NCBI RefSeq assembly: GCF_014650435.1
Contig: NZ_BMUY01000001.1
Coordinates: 806,001-870,000, forward strand
From: Streptomyces tendae
GTDB taxonomy: Bacteria; Actinomycetota; Actinomycetes; Streptomycetales; Streptomycetaceae
Length of the DNA stretch: 64,000 bases
Direction of reading: 5' to 3'
The notes beneath the pieces were generated by a model. It was not told where the DNA came from, did no database searches, and saw nothing but the letters and a program-made list of their open reading frames with translations. This document shows, in pieces, positions 8,079-16,943 of this stretch (within the stretch, counting starts at the first letter, position 1; each line of letters starts with the position of its first letter). The position numbers and the translations under genes were made by a program.

Positions 8079-9092
8079 TCAATCCCCTTCCTTGCGTTCC
8101 CGCGTCGACAGCAGTCGGCGCAGCGAGTACAGCCGGGCCGGGTCGGCGTGTCCCTCGGCGACCCAGGCGTCCAGCGCGCAGTCGGGCTCGTCGTGGCTGC
8201 ACGCCCGCGGACAGCCCTCCGTGCCGGGTACCAGGTCGGGGAAGGCGTTGATCACCCGGGACGGGTCGATGTGCGCCAGCCCGAACGACCGTACGCCCGG
8301 GGTGTCGACGACCCAGCCGCCCTCCGCGGAGGACAGCGGCAGGGCGAGGGCGGAGGTCGTGGTGTGCCGGCCGCGGCCCGTCACCGCGTTCACATGCCCC
8401 GTCACCCGACGGCGGTCCTCGGGCACCAGGGTGTTGACCAGGGTCGTCTTGCCGACGCCGGAGTGGCCGACGAAGGCGGTGATCTTCCCGTCCAGATGCT
8501 CGCGCACCAGGTCCGCGGCGGCGCCGTTCTCCAGCTCCTCGCGGCTGGTGACGACGTACGGGATGTCCAACGCGCCGTACAGGCCCAGGAGTTCGTCCGG
8601 CGGTGCCAGGTCCGACTTGGTCATCACCAGCAACGGGGTGAGGCCGCCGTCGAACGCCGCGACCAGGCAGCGGTCGATCAGGCGCGGGCGCGGCTCGGGG
8701 TCGGCGAGGGCGGTGACGACGGCGAGCTGGTCGGCGTTGGCGACGACCACCCGCTCGTAGGGGTCGTCGTCGTCGGCCGTGCGGCGCAGCACGGAGACGC
8801 GCTCCTCGATGCGGACGATCCGCGCGAGCGTGTCCTTCTTGCCGGACAGGTCGCCGACCAGGGCCACCCGGTCGCCGACGACCGCCGCCTTGCGGCCCAG
8901 TTCGCGGGCCTTCATCGCAATGACGACCCGGTCCTCGACCAGGCAGGTCAGCCGGCCTCGGTCCACGGTGAGGACCAGGCCCTCGGCGGCGTCCTCGTGC
9001 TTGGGCCGGATGTGGGTGCGCGGCCGGTTGCCCTTGCGGTTGGGGCGCGAGCGGATGTCGTCCTCGTCGGTGTGCTTGCCGTAGCGGCGCAT
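8079..9092 (-). CDS. rsgA: ribosome small-subunit GTPase RsgA (YjeQ)
   Basis: The 337-residue protein shows the circularly permuted GTPase order that defines RsgA: G4 TKSD, then the Walker A GHSGVGKTTLV, then G3 DTPG. It has an N-terminal OB-fold (about 40-110) and a C-terminal zinc finger (CPRACSH to C of EPDCAL). RsgA checks late 30S maturation by sensing the decoding centre. It starts 12 bases after aroA ends, in the same direction, so the two are probably co-transcribed, a conserved actinobacterial pair. Start ATG 9092. Confidence 0.95.
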   Translation of the reverse strand: MRRYGKHTDEDDIRSRPNRKGNRPRTHIRPKHEDAAEGLVLTVDRGRLTCLVEDRVVIAMKARELGRKAAVVGDRVALVGDLSGKKDTLARIVRIEERVSVLRRTADDDDPYERVVVANADQLAVVTALADPEPRPRLIDRCLVAAFDGGLTPLLVMTKSDLAPPDELLGLYGALDIPYVVTSREELENGAAADLVREHLDGKITAFVGHSGVGKTTLVNTLVPEDRRRVTGHVNAVTGRGRHTTTSALALPLSSAEGGWVVDTPGVRSFGLAHIDPSRVINAFPDLVPGTEGCPRACSHDEPDCALDAWVAEGHADPARLYSLRRLLSTRERKEGD

Positions 9093-9104
9093 GGCGAACC
9101 GTCC

Positions 9105-10421
9105 CTACGCCCCGAGCATCCCGGTCCACAGGTCGGGGAAGTCGGGCAGGGTCTTGGCGGTCGTCGCCACGTTCTCGATCTGGACGCCCTCGACCGCGAG
9201 GCCGATGATCGCGCCGGCGGTGGCCATGCGGTGGTCCTCGTACGTGTGGAAGACGCCGCCGTGCAGCCGGCGCGGGCGGATGTGCAGACCGTCGGCGGTC
9301 TCGGTGACGTCACCGCCGAGTTCGTTGATCTCCTTGGTGAGCGCCGCCAGCCGGTCCGTCTCGTGCAGCCGCAGGTGGGCGACGCCGCGCAGGGTCGAGG
9401 GGGAGTCCGCGAGGGCGGCGACGGCCGCGATGCCCGGGGTCAGCTCGCCGACCTCGCCGAGGTCGACGTCGATGCCGCGGACGGCGCCCGATCCGGTGAA
9501 GACGAGACCGTAGTCGGTCAGTTCGCAGGAACCGCCCATGTCGGTGAAGATCTCGCGCAGCCGGTCACCGGGCTGGGTGGTGCGGGACGGCCAGTCGGGG
9601 ATCACCACCCTGCCGCCGGTCACCAGCGCCGCCGCCAGGAACGGCTGGGCGTTCGACAGGTCAGGCTCGATCGTCAGGTCCCGGCCGAGCAGCGCGCCCG
9701 GCGTGACCCGCCAGACGTTCGGCTCGCCGCCGGACTCCGGCGTGTCGACCTGGGCGCCGACCGCGCGCAGCATGTCGACCGTCATGCGGATGTGCGGCAT
9801 GGAGGGCAGCGCGGAACCGGTGTGGCGCACCTCGACGCCCTGGTTGAAGCGCGGTGCGGACAGCAGCAGGGCGCTGACGAACTGGGAGGAGGACGACGCG
9901 TCGATCTCGACCGGCCCGCCCTCCAGGGCGCCGCCGCCGTGCACGGTCATCGGCAGCGCGCCCCGCCCGTCGTCGTCGATGCGGGCGCCCAGGGCGCGCA
10001 GCGCGTCGATCACACCGTGCAGCGGACGCTCGTACGACCGAGGGTCGCCGTCGAAGCGGACGGTGCCGTCGGCCAGCGTGGCGACCGGCGGCAGGAAGCG
10101 CATGACCGTGCCGGCGTTGCCGACGTCGACCGTGGCCGGGCCGCGCAGACCGGCCGGGATGACCCGCCAGAACTCGCCGGTGCCCTCGGGGCCGACGCCC
10201 TCCTCGATCTCGACGCCCATCGTGCGCAGGGCCTCGGCCATCAGCAGGGTGTCGCGGGAGCGCAGCGGGCGCCGCAGCCAGCCGGGCTCGGAGGCGAGGG
10301 CGGCCAGCACCAGGGCACGGTTGGTGACCGACTTGGACCCGGGCACGTGGACGGTCGCGTCGACGGCTCCGCTCGCGTGCGGGGCGGGCCAGAGGGCGGT
10401 GTGCGCGGGGTTCACGGTCAT
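9105..10421 (-). CDS. aroA: 3-phosphoshikimate 1-carboxyvinyltransferase (EPSP synthase)
   Basis: The 438-residue enzyme transfers the enolpyruvyl group of PEP to shikimate-3-phosphate in the sixth step of the shikimate pathway. Visible signatures are [16 protein letters not shown] near residue 25, GNAGTVMRF around 105, [13 protein letters not shown], and LRLHETDRL near 340 with the catalytic acid/arginine pair. The start ATG 10421 is preceded by GTGGGG and yields the normal length; the frame extends upstream but lacks conserved sequence there. It is followed by rsgA after 12 bases. The plain substrate-site motifs are those of class I enzymes. Confidence 0.95.
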   Translation of the reverse strand: MTVNPAHTALWPAPHASGAVDATVHVPGSKSVTNRALVLAALASEPGWLRRPLRSRDTLLMAEALRTMGVEIEEGVGPEGTGEFWRVIPAGLRGPATVDVGNAGTVMRFLPPVATLADGTVRFDGDPRSYERPLHGVIDALRALGARIDDDGRGALPMTVHGGGALEGGPVEIDASSSSQFVSALLLSAPRFNQGVEVRHTGSALPSMPHIRMTVDMLRAVGAQVDTPESGGEPNVWRVTPGALLGRDLTIEPDLSNAQPFLAAALVTGGRVVIPDWPSRTTQPGDRLREIFTDMGGSCELTDYGLVFTGSGAVRGIDVDLGEVGELTPGIAAVAALADSPSTLRGVAHLRLHETDRLAALTKEINELGGDVTETADGLHIRPRRLHGGVFHTYEDHRMATAGAIIGLAVEGVQIENVATTAKTLPDFPDLWTGMLGA

Positions 10422-10538
10422 GGGCCCCACTTTAATGGCTGAGGACGATCGGAGATCTTGATCAAAAGCGGCGAAACCTGACCGAAAACGCAACAGTGCA
10501 CTTGCCGTGCATATATGCGGAGCGGGCGGACCGCAGCT

Positions 10539-10602
10539 TGGGCCTCACAGCTCCAGCAGCCGGCGCCCGCTGGGCCTCACAGCTCCAGCAGCCAGCGCCC
10601 GC
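10539..10602. repeat. 32-bp tandem duplication at the 3' end of the M50-like gene
   Basis: Units 10539-10570 and 10571-10602 are identical except for one base (CCGGCG versus CCAGCG). The unit nearer the gene holds the last codons and the stop of the minus-strand M50-like gene. The outer unit repeats that coding end outside the gene. It looks like a recent slippage or unequal-exchange duplication. Confidence 0.9.
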
Positions 10603-11299
10603 CGCCGATCAAGGAGCACAGCGACACCGCGTGGAACAGGAAGAACCACACCCCCGCCGGCGCGTGCGTCAGCCGCGCCAGCTGGTCCGCGTCCGAGTCC
10701 CCGGCGCCGCCCCGCGACCGCTTGGCCTGCAGCTCGAAGGCCGGGCGCACCCCGCCGAGCAGCAGGAACCACACCACCGCGTACGCGAACGCCGCCTGCA
10801 CCTGCGGACCGGCCAGCCAGGACACCAGGACGAAGGTGCCGCCGGTGACCACCACCGTCAGCACCCCGTAGGCGTTGCGGACCATCACCAGCAGGGCCAC
10901 GAGCAGCGCCGTCGCCAGCCAGAGCAGCAGGGTGATGCGCCCCGCCGCCAGCAGCGCGGCGCCGCCGAGTCCGAGCAGCGGGGGAGCGGTGTAACCGGCG
11001 ACCGCGGTGAGGATCATGCCGAGGCCGTGCGGCTTGCCCCGGCTCACCGTCAGGCCGCTGGTGTCCGAGTGCAGGGTGATCCCGGTCAGGGTGCGTCCGG
11101 TCAGCAGGGCCACCAGGCCGTGGCCGCCCTCGTGGGCGATGGTGATGGCGTTGCGCGCTATCCGCCACGACCCACGGGTGACGACGACGGCGAGCGCCGC
11201 CACCAGGGTCGCGATCACCACCCACAGGTCGGGATCTGGCTGGGTGCCGGAGACCTCGTCCCACAGGGAGGTGAGAGAGGCCGTCGCGAGGTGGTCCAT
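10577..11299 (-). CDS. M50B-like membrane zinc peptidase family protein
   Basis: This 240-residue membrane protein has the zinc-peptidase motif HEGGH near residue 57 and about six hydrophobic segments. Proteins of this M50-like group, common in actinobacteria, resemble site-2 proteases. The second metal ligand typical of active S2P enzymes is not obvious here, so proteolysis is unproven. The start ATG 11299 was preferred to 11347 because GAGGAG lies upstream and hydrophobic sequence follows soon after. It is divergent from the SRAP gene, with only 50 bases between the starts. The last codons are duplicated in tandem (10539-10602). Confidence 0.75.
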   Translation of the reverse strand: MDHLATASLTSLWDEVSGTQPDPDLWVVIATLVAALAVVVTRGSWRIARNAITIAHEGGHGLVALLTGRTLTGITLHSDTSGLTVSRGKPHGLGMILTAVAGYTAPPLLGLGGAALLAAGRITLLLWLATALLVALLVMVRNAYGVLTVVVTGGTFVLVSWLAGPQVQAAFAYAVVWFLLLGGVRPAFELQAKRSRGGAGDSDADQLARLTHAPAGVWFFLFHAVSLCSLIGGGRWLLEL

Positions 11300-11349
11300 G
11301 TTGGGTGAGGGCTCCTCGTTCGTGCGCGGGGTCTGGCAGTGTGGCACGT

Positions 11350-12165
11350 ATGTGCGGACGGTATGCGGCGAGTCGTCGACCCGAGGATCTCGCGGGAATC
11401 TTCGAGATCGAGAAGTGGGAGCCCAAGGAGAGCTTGGAGCCCGACTACAACGTGGCCCCGACCAAGGAGGTCCACGTCGTCCTGGACCGTGCTCTGAAGG
11501 ACGTCGAGGACCCGAAGCCGGTTCGCCAGTTGCGGAAACTGAAGTGGGGTCTCGTCCCCTCCTGGTCCAAGACGCCCGAGGGCGGCGCCCGGATGATCAA
11601 CGCCCGCGCGGAGACCGTCCACGAGAAGCCCTCCTACCGCCGCGCCTTCAGCACCCGGCGCTGCATCCTGCCCGCCGACGGCTACTACGAGTGGGTCACC
11701 GGCAAGCAGGAGCGGGACCTGGAGGTCGAGGGGCGCAAGAAGCGACCGCGCAAGCAGCCGTACTTCGTCACTCCCGCCGACGGCTCCGTGTTCGCCATGG
11801 CCGGGCTCTACGAGTTCTGGCGGGACAGGACCCTCCCCGACGACCACCCGCAGGCGTGGTGGGTGACGTGCTCCGTGATCACCACCGAGGCCGAGACCGC
11901 GCCGCTCGCCGTCGCCCCGGCCGACGGCCCGCACGCCCTGGCCGACATCCACCCCCGGATGCCCCTGATGCTCACCCCGGACCGCTGGGACGACTGGCTC
12001 GACCCCGCGCGCACCGACCCCGACGAGCTGACCTCCCTCCTGGCCCCGCCGCCCGCCGGACTGATGCGGGCCTACCCCGTCTCGACGAGCGTGAGCAACG
12101 TCCGCAACAACGGGCCGGAGCTGCTCAAGGAGCTGGAGGCACCGGAAGAGGGCACACTCTTCTGA
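11350..12165 (+). CDS. SRAP domain protein (HMCES/YedK-like abasic-site DNA crosslinker)
   Basis: The 271-residue protein starts MCGRY. Removal of Met exposes Cys2, which in this family forms a thiazolidine bond with abasic sites in single-stranded DNA. Other family residues are visible: Asn in the DYNVAPT segment, WGLVPSW, NARAET, RRCILPADGYYEW, the FAMAGLYEFW segment, and the catalytic His in IHPRMPLML. Upstream in-frame codons exist, but the conserved Cys2 fixes ATG 11350. The protein acts in replication-linked abasic-site protection. A hydrolase gene follows after one base, suggesting an operon. Confidence 0.93.
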   Translation: MCGRYAASRRPEDLAGIFEIEKWEPKESLEPDYNVAPTKEVHVVLDRALKDVEDPKPVRQLRKLKWGLVPSWSKTPEGGARMINARAETVHEKPSYRRAFSTRRCILPADGYYEWVTGKQERDLEVEGRKKRPRKQPYFVTPADGSVFAMAGLYEFWRDRTLPDDHPQAWWVTCSVITTEAETAPLAVAPADGPHALADIHPRMPLMLTPDRWDDWLDPARTDPDELTSLLAPPPAGLMRAYPVSTSVSNVRNNGPELLKELEAPEEGTLF

Positions 12166-12166
12166 C

Positions 12167-12823
12167 GTGACGGATGCGACAGAGGCTGTGACAGAGACGG
12201 TCGAGACGGATGCGGGTCCCGCCCGCATCACGTGGCACCCGGCGAAGCGGCCCCGACTCGTCCTCGCCGCGAGCCACGGCGCCGGCGGCGGCATCGAGGC
12301 GCGCGACCTGAAGGCGCTGGCGGCCGCACTGCCCGAGCACGGGGTGAGCGTCGCCCTCGTCGAGCAGCCCTGGCGGGTGGCCGGCAAGAAGCTGGCGCCC
12401 GCGCCGAAGACCCTGGACACCGGCTGGCGGGGCGTCTGGCCCGCGCTCGCCGCGCCCGGCCTGCCGGTGGTCTCGGGCGGCCGCAGCGCGGGGGCCCGGG
12501 TCGCCTGCCGCACCGCGGCCGAACTGGGGGCCCACGCCGTCCTCGCCCTCGGCTTCCCGCTGCACCCGCCGGGCAAGCCGGAGAAGTCCCGCGCCGACGA
12601 GCTGCTGGGGGCCGGGGTGCCCACCCTCGTCGTCCAGGGCGGCAACGACCCCTTCGGCAGACCGGAGGAGTTCCCCGAGGCGCCCGCGGGGACCTACGAC
12701 CTGATCGAGGTGCCGTACGGCGACCACGGCTTCGCCGTGCCCAAGCGGGCGGAGATCAGCCAGGAGGAGGCGCTGGAGCTGATCACCGACGGCGTCCTGA
12801 AGTGGACCGGCTCACTCGGCTGA
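12167..12823 (+). CDS. alpha/beta-hydrolase family protein (dienelactone-hydrolase/Tex30-like)
   Basis: This 218-residue protein has an alpha/beta-hydrolase core. An early ASHGAGGG loop resembles the oxyanion segment, SGGRSAGARVAC carries the nucleophile elbow (G-x-S-x-G-like GRSAG), PTLVVQGGNDPFG holds the acid, and YGDHGFAVPK holds the late histidine. The set matches the KANL3/Tex30-like hydrolases; no substrate is known. The GTG start at 12167 lies one base after the SRAP stop, so the two are probably co-transcribed. The SigR-type promoter begins 7 bases after its stop. Confidence 0.82.
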   Translation: MTDATEAVTETVETDAGPARITWHPAKRPRLVLAASHGAGGGIEARDLKALAAALPEHGVSVALVEQPWRVAGKKLAPAPKTLDTGWRGVWPALAAPGLPVVSGGRSAGARVACRTAAELGAHAVLALGFPLHPPGKPEKSRADELLGAGVPTLVVQGGNDPFGRPEEFPEAPAGTYDLIEVPYGDHGFAVPKRAEISQEEALELITDGVLKWTGSLG

Positions 12824-12829
12824 ACGCCC

Positions 12830-12857
12830 GGGAATGACCGGCGGACGGCCGCTGTTG
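12830..12857 (+). promoter_or_regulatory. SigR-dependent autoregulatory promoter (sigRp2-like)
   Basis: GGGAAT at 12830-12835, with core GGAAT, is followed by exactly 18 bases and then GTTG at 12854-12857. This matches the SigR promoter consensus GGAAT-N18-GTT. Initiation would fall near 12865, upstream of an ATG at 12916 that has its own Shine-Dalgarno (GGAGAGGAAG). That start would give the N-terminally extended SigR isoform described in S. coelicolor. Confidence 0.85.
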
Positions 12858-13101
12858 TGCGGTGCATACGTTGCTGAGAATCAGCACCGACGCCGTAGGA
12901 GAGGAAGTCCGCCGCATGGGTTCAGCCTTCTGCCCGAGTCGCAGCAGCCGCGCCGACCTGGACTGGACCGTGCTGCACGCTGCCAAGACCGCCCCTATTC
13001 GGGCGGCGGGCGGACCGGATCGGCAAGCGTCCCCGACCGCAGGTCGTCTATCCTCCGATTCGAGTGAGACCGGTCTCGGTTTCACGACGACATCGGAGGA
13101 G

Positions 13102-13785
13102 GTGGGTCCGGTCACTGGGACCGACGCAGGGACCGAACACGGCCAGGCGGAGCAGCCCGAGGGCCGGGGTACGGGCGCGGAGTCGACCGCGGAGCGCAGC
13201 GCGCGCTTCGAGCGGGACGCGCTGGAGTTCCTCGACCAGATGTACTCGGCCGCGCTGCGCATGACGCGTAATCCGGCCGACGCCGAGGACCTGGTGCAGG
13301 AGACCTACGCCAAGGCGTACGCGTCCTTCCACCAGTTCCGCGAGGGCACCAACCTCAAGGCGTGGCTGTACCGCATCCTCACCAACACCTTCATCAACTC
13401 GTACCGCAAGAAGCAGCGCGAACCCCAGCGCAGCGCGGCCGAGGAGATCGAGGACTGGCAGCTCGCGCGTGCCGAGTCGCACATGTCGACGGGTCTGCGC
13501 TCCGCGGAGTCGCAGGCGCTCGACCACCTGCCCGACTCGGACGTGAAGCAGGCGCTCCAGGCGATCCCCGAGGAATTCCGTATCGCCGTGTATTTGGCGG
13601 ACGTCGAGGGCTTTGCCTACAAGGAGATCGCAGACATCATGGGGACACCCATCGGAACGGTGATGTCCCGGCTGCACCGTGGACGCCGTCAGCTGCGCGG
13701 CATGCTGGAGGACTACGCCCGCGACCGCGGTCTGGTCCCGGCCGGCGCCGGAGAGTCGAACGAAGCGAAAGGCTCGGGGTCATGA
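13102..13785 (+). CDS. sigR: ECF sigma factor SigR, thiol-oxidative stress
   Basis: The 227-residue form starts at GTG 13102 after CGGAGGAG. Sigma region 2 (about 35-105, with [18 protein letters not shown]) and region 4 (about 155-205, with [29 protein letters not shown]) are both clear. SigR directs the response to disulfide stress (thioredoxin and mycothiol functions) and is held inactive by RsrA until RsrA cysteines oxidise. The frame is open upstream to ATG 12916, which would add 62 residues. Transcripts from the 12830-12857 promoter could make that longer isoform, which in S. coelicolor is unstable and feedback-limiting. The gene overlaps rsrA by ATGA, giving coupled translation. Confidence 0.97.
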
Positions 13786-14093
13786 GCTGCGGAGAGCCGC
13801 ACGAGACGGATTGCAGCGAAATCCTCGATCATCTCTACGAGTTTCTCGACAAAGAGATGCCGGACTCGGACTGCGTGAAGTTCGAGCACCACTTCGAGGA
13901 GTGCTCGCCCTGCCTGGAGAAGTACGGGCTGGAGCAGGCCGTGAAGAAGCTGGTCAAGCGATGCTGCGGCCAGGACGACGTGCCGGGTGACCTGCGCGCG
14001 AAGGTCATGGGCCGACTGGACCTGATCCGGTCCGGGCAGTCCGTGCCCGAACACGACGTGACGGCCGCGCCGTCGGCTCCGCAGGAGTCCTGA
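13782..14093 (+). CDS. rsrA: zinc-binding redox anti-sigma factor RsrA
   Basis: This 103-residue ZAS-family anti-sigma factor binds SigR when reduced. The zinc and redox residues are all present: Cys11, His37, Cys41 and Cys44 in HHFEECSPC, plus Cys3, Cys31 and the Cys61-Cys62 pair, seven cysteines in total. Oxidation forms a disulfide, releases zinc and frees SigR. The start ATG 13782 overlaps the sigR stop by four bases (ATGA), typical of sigma/anti-sigma pairs needing fixed stoichiometry. Confidence 0.97.
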
Positions 14094-14245
14094 GTCGTTC
14101 CTGAGCGTCCTCGGTCGTTCCTGGCCGAGCGTCCTGAGGCGTTCAGAAGTCACTCGTACGTGCTAATCCGCGGGTTATCTGCCCGCGGCCTCCCACCGCC
14201 GTCCTAGGCTCCGGAGCCTGACAGACGTGGCCGGGGGAGGGGCTC

Positions 14246-15568
14246 ATGGACGCGGTACCGGCGCGGGCACGTGTGTACGTCGCCGGTGTCGTCCTCGCCG
14301 CCCTGCTCTGCCTGCGGCCGCTGCCGTCCGTGCACGCGCCCTGGTGGGCGGTGGCGCTGCTCGCCGGACTGTACGCGGGTTCCGAACTCGTCGCGCGGTC
14401 CCGCTTCGTCGGGACCTGCTATCCCGTCCTGCTCGCCGGTGCCTTCCTGCTGCCGCCCCCCGCCGCCGCGCTCGTGGCCCTGCCCGGAGCGCTGCTGTCC
14501 CCGGTGCCGCGACGCCCCTTCGGCCTGCGGCGCCTGTGGCGGGCCGCCCAGCTGACCCTCGCCGTGTGGGCCGCCTCCTGTGTCCACTGGCGGCTCGGCG
14601 GCCGGGACGCGGTGGTCGAGCCCGCCTTCCCGTACGCCCTGGTGCCGGCCGGCGCCGCGGTGCTCGTCTTCTGCCTCGTGCTCACGGTGCTGGACGGCGG
14701 CATCCGCGCCCTCGCCGACCACGTGCCGCCGAGCCGGGCCTGGCGGGGGCTGCTCTCCCGGTCGCTCGCGCCGATCGCCGTGCACGGGCTCGCCGGGCTG
14801 ATGATGGCGGTCCTGTGGCGCAGCCCGTACGGTCCGGTGTCCGCGCTGCTCGTGCTGCTGCCGATGTGCGTGGCGTGGTGGGCCTTCGCCCAGTACCACC
14901 GCGAGCGGGCCGCGCACCAGGCGACCATCCGCGCCCTGGTGCAGGCCGTCGACATCAAGGACGGCTACACCCGCGGCCACAGTGAGCGCGTCGGCCAGGC
15001 ATCCATGATGATCGCCCGCGAGCTGGGCATGGACGACGAGCGCGTCGAGACCCTGCGCTTCGCCGGGATCCTGCACGACGTGGGCAAGCTGGGGGTGCCC
15101 ACCCGGCTGCTGCGCAAGGACGGGCCGCTGACGCCCGAGGAGCGGCGGGTGATCGAACTGCACCCCGAGTACGGGCACGAGATGGTGCGCGGCATCCGCT
15201 TCCTGGGGGAGGCCCGCGCCGCCGTCCTCCACCACCACGAACGGCTGGACGGCAGCGGCTACCCCTACGGACTGGCCGGCGACCGGATCCCCGAGTCGGC
15301 CCGGGTGGTGGCCGTCGCCGACGCCTTCGACGCGATGACGTCCACCCGCTCCTACAGCAGGGCCCGCCCCGTCGCGGTGGCCCTGGAGGAGCTCCAGCGG
15401 TGCGCCGGGGGCCAGTTCGACCCGCGGATGGTGCGGGCGCTGGTCCACGTCCTCGGCCGCCACGGCTGGCGCCCGTCGGTGACGGCGGACGGCACTCCCG
15501 CGTTCCCCGCCCCGTCCCCGGGCCGTGGCGAGGGCGCACGGGACAGCGTCGGCAGGGGCGCGCCATGA
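14246..15568 (+). CDS. membrane HD-GYP domain protein
   Basis: The 440-residue protein has about six hydrophobic segments in residues 10-215, then a cytoplasmic HD-GYP domain. The metal ligands are His277-Asp278 in ILHDVGKLG, and the GYP motif is present as HHERLDGSGYPYG at about 330-342. HD-GYP proteins with this motif usually hydrolyse cyclic-di-GMP; in several Streptomyces members this is untested. A short Pro/Gly-rich tail ends the protein. It overlaps the next gene by ATGA and so forms an operon with a paralogue. Start ATG 14246 follows GGGGGAGGGG. Confidence 0.88.
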   Translation: MDAVPARARVYVAGVVLAALLCLRPLPSVHAPWWAVALLAGLYAGSELVARSRFVGTCYPVLLAGAFLLPPPAAALVALPGALLSPVPRRPFGLRRLWRAAQLTLAVWAASCVHWRLGGRDAVVEPAFPYALVPAGAAVLVFCLVLTVLDGGIRALADHVPPSRAWRGLLSRSLAPIAVHGLAGLMMAVLWRSPYGPVSALLVLLPMCVAWWAFAQYHRERAAHQATIRALVQAVDIKDGYTRGHSERVGQASMMIARELGMDDERVETLRFAGILHDVGKLGVPTRLLRKDGPLTPEERRVIELHPEYGHEMVRGIRFLGEARAAVLHHHERLDGSGYPYGLAGDRIPESARVVAVADAFDAMTSTRSYSRARPVAVALEELQRCAGGQFDPRMVRALVHVLGRHGWRPSVTADGTPAFPAPSPGRGEGARDSVGRGAP

Positions 15569-16830
15569 CGCCCTCGCCACCACCGGCCCAGCCCCCGCCG
15601 CCGATCGCCCCGCTCCTCGTACCCGGCTGCGCCGGGATCCTCGCGCTCGGGTGTCTCGCCTCCGTGCTGGGGTCGGGGCCGGTGCAGCGGCCCGTCGCGC
15701 TGGCCTTCGGGGGCCTGGTCGTCCTCGGTGAGCTGACCCGGCGCACCGGCGCCGAGGCCCGGGAGGCCGCGCCGCTCGGAGCCGCGGGGGCCCTGGCGTA
15801 CGCGCTGCTCGGGGACGTCGCCGGGCAGCCCGCGCAGCACGGCGTCGCCCAGACCGTCACCGTCGTGCTCGCCGCCTCGCTGCTCGGCAGCGTGCCCTAC
15901 GTCGCCCGCGGCAGTGGACCGGTCCTCGACCACCTGGCCCGACGGGTGCTCACCGTCGGCTTCGCCGCCGTGTGCTACCGGCCGCTGTCCCAGCAGGACG
16001 TCTTCGACGACTGGAGCGGTCCCGCCCACGCGCTGCTCCTGCTGGCACTGCTCGCCCTGACCAGCCTGTGCGACGCCGTGCTCGCCGCCGCTCCCGCGCA
16101 CGCGCGCACCGGGTGGCCCTTCGGACCGCTGCTGCGCGAGGAACTGCGCGGCATGGTCGGGATCACGTCGGCGGTGTGCGCGACCGGCGCGGTGATGGCG
16201 CTCGCGGTGAGCGTCGCGGGACTGTGGGCGCTCCCCGTCTTCTGCGTGCCCCTGCTGCTCGCCCAGCTGTCCTACCGCCGGTACGCGGCCGTCCGCGCCA
16301 CCTACCGGCAGACCATCGCCTCCCTGGCCCGCGCCACCGAGATCGCCGGGTACACCCCGGCCGGGCACGCCCGCCGCGTCGCCGGACTCGGGGTGGCCGT
16401 CGGACGCGACCTGGGGCTGTCCGGGGCCGAGCTGACCGTGCTGGAGTACGCGGCCCTGATGCACGACATCGGCCAGCTCAGCCTGGTCGACCCGGTCCCG
16501 GCGGGAGCCACCGCCGGGCTGCCCGTCACCGAGCAGCGGCGGATCGCGCTGCTCGGCGGAGCCGTCGTCCGCCAGACCGGCGTCGACGCGGCGGTCGCGG
16601 TGGTGGTGGAGCGGCAGGCGGACCCCTGCCGGGAGCAGCCGGTCGCCGCGCGGATCGTGCGCGTCGTGAACGCCTACGAGGAGAAGGTCCGGGACGCGGG
16701 TCCGGGCGGCGTCCTGACGGCCCTGGAGGAGCTGCGCCTGGCCACCGCGGGCGACTACGCTCCCGAGGTGGTGGAAGCACTGGCCCGAGTCCTTTCCCGG
16801 GGCAGCCTTACCGGGCCCTTGGCTGGGTAA
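15565..16830 (+). CDS. membrane protein with degenerate HD domain, paralogue of upstream gene
   Basis: This 421-residue protein repeats the architecture of its upstream neighbour: a hydrophobic N-terminal half (about 20-235), then an HD-like domain with MHDIGQLS (His300-Asp301). It lacks the GYP motif, and downstream His residues are replaced (VVVERQADPCREQP where the paralogue has HHHERLDGSGYP). Cyclic-di-GMP hydrolysis is therefore unlikely; a sensor or regulatory partner role for the active paralogue is a reasonable inference. Start ATG 15565 overlaps the upstream stop (ATGA). Confidence 0.8.
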   Translation: MTPSPPPAQPPPPIAPLLVPGCAGILALGCLASVLGSGPVQRPVALAFGGLVVLGELTRRTGAEAREAAPLGAAGALAYALLGDVAGQPAQHGVAQTVTVVLAASLLGSVPYVARGSGPVLDHLARRVLTVGFAAVCYRPLSQQDVFDDWSGPAHALLLLALLALTSLCDAVLAAAPAHARTGWPFGPLLREELRGMVGITSAVCATGAVMALAVSVAGLWALPVFCVPLLLAQLSYRRYAAVRATYRQTIASLARATEIAGYTPAGHARRVAGLGVAVGRDLGLSGAELTVLEYAALMHDIGQLSLVDPVPAGATAGLPVTEQRRIALLGGAVVRQTGVDAAVAVVVERQADPCREQPVAARIVRVVNAYEEKVRDAGPGGVLTALEELRLATAGDYAPEVVEALARVLSRGSLTGPLAG

Positions 16831-16943
16831 CCCATGGGTAATGAGCGCCTCTGCAGCCGTACGTGGTTTGATGCCCAGGAGAGGGTGTCCGGGGGCGCGA
16901 AAGGCACAGCCAGCCCACTGAACGGAACTGGCAGGCGGGAATC

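Noticed and set aside
7488..10442. A 984-residue plus-strand open frame across the SMR, rsgA and aroA genes
   Set aside because: It is antisense to three conserved genes and consists of Val/Gly/Arg/Ala-rich shadow sequence without any domain.
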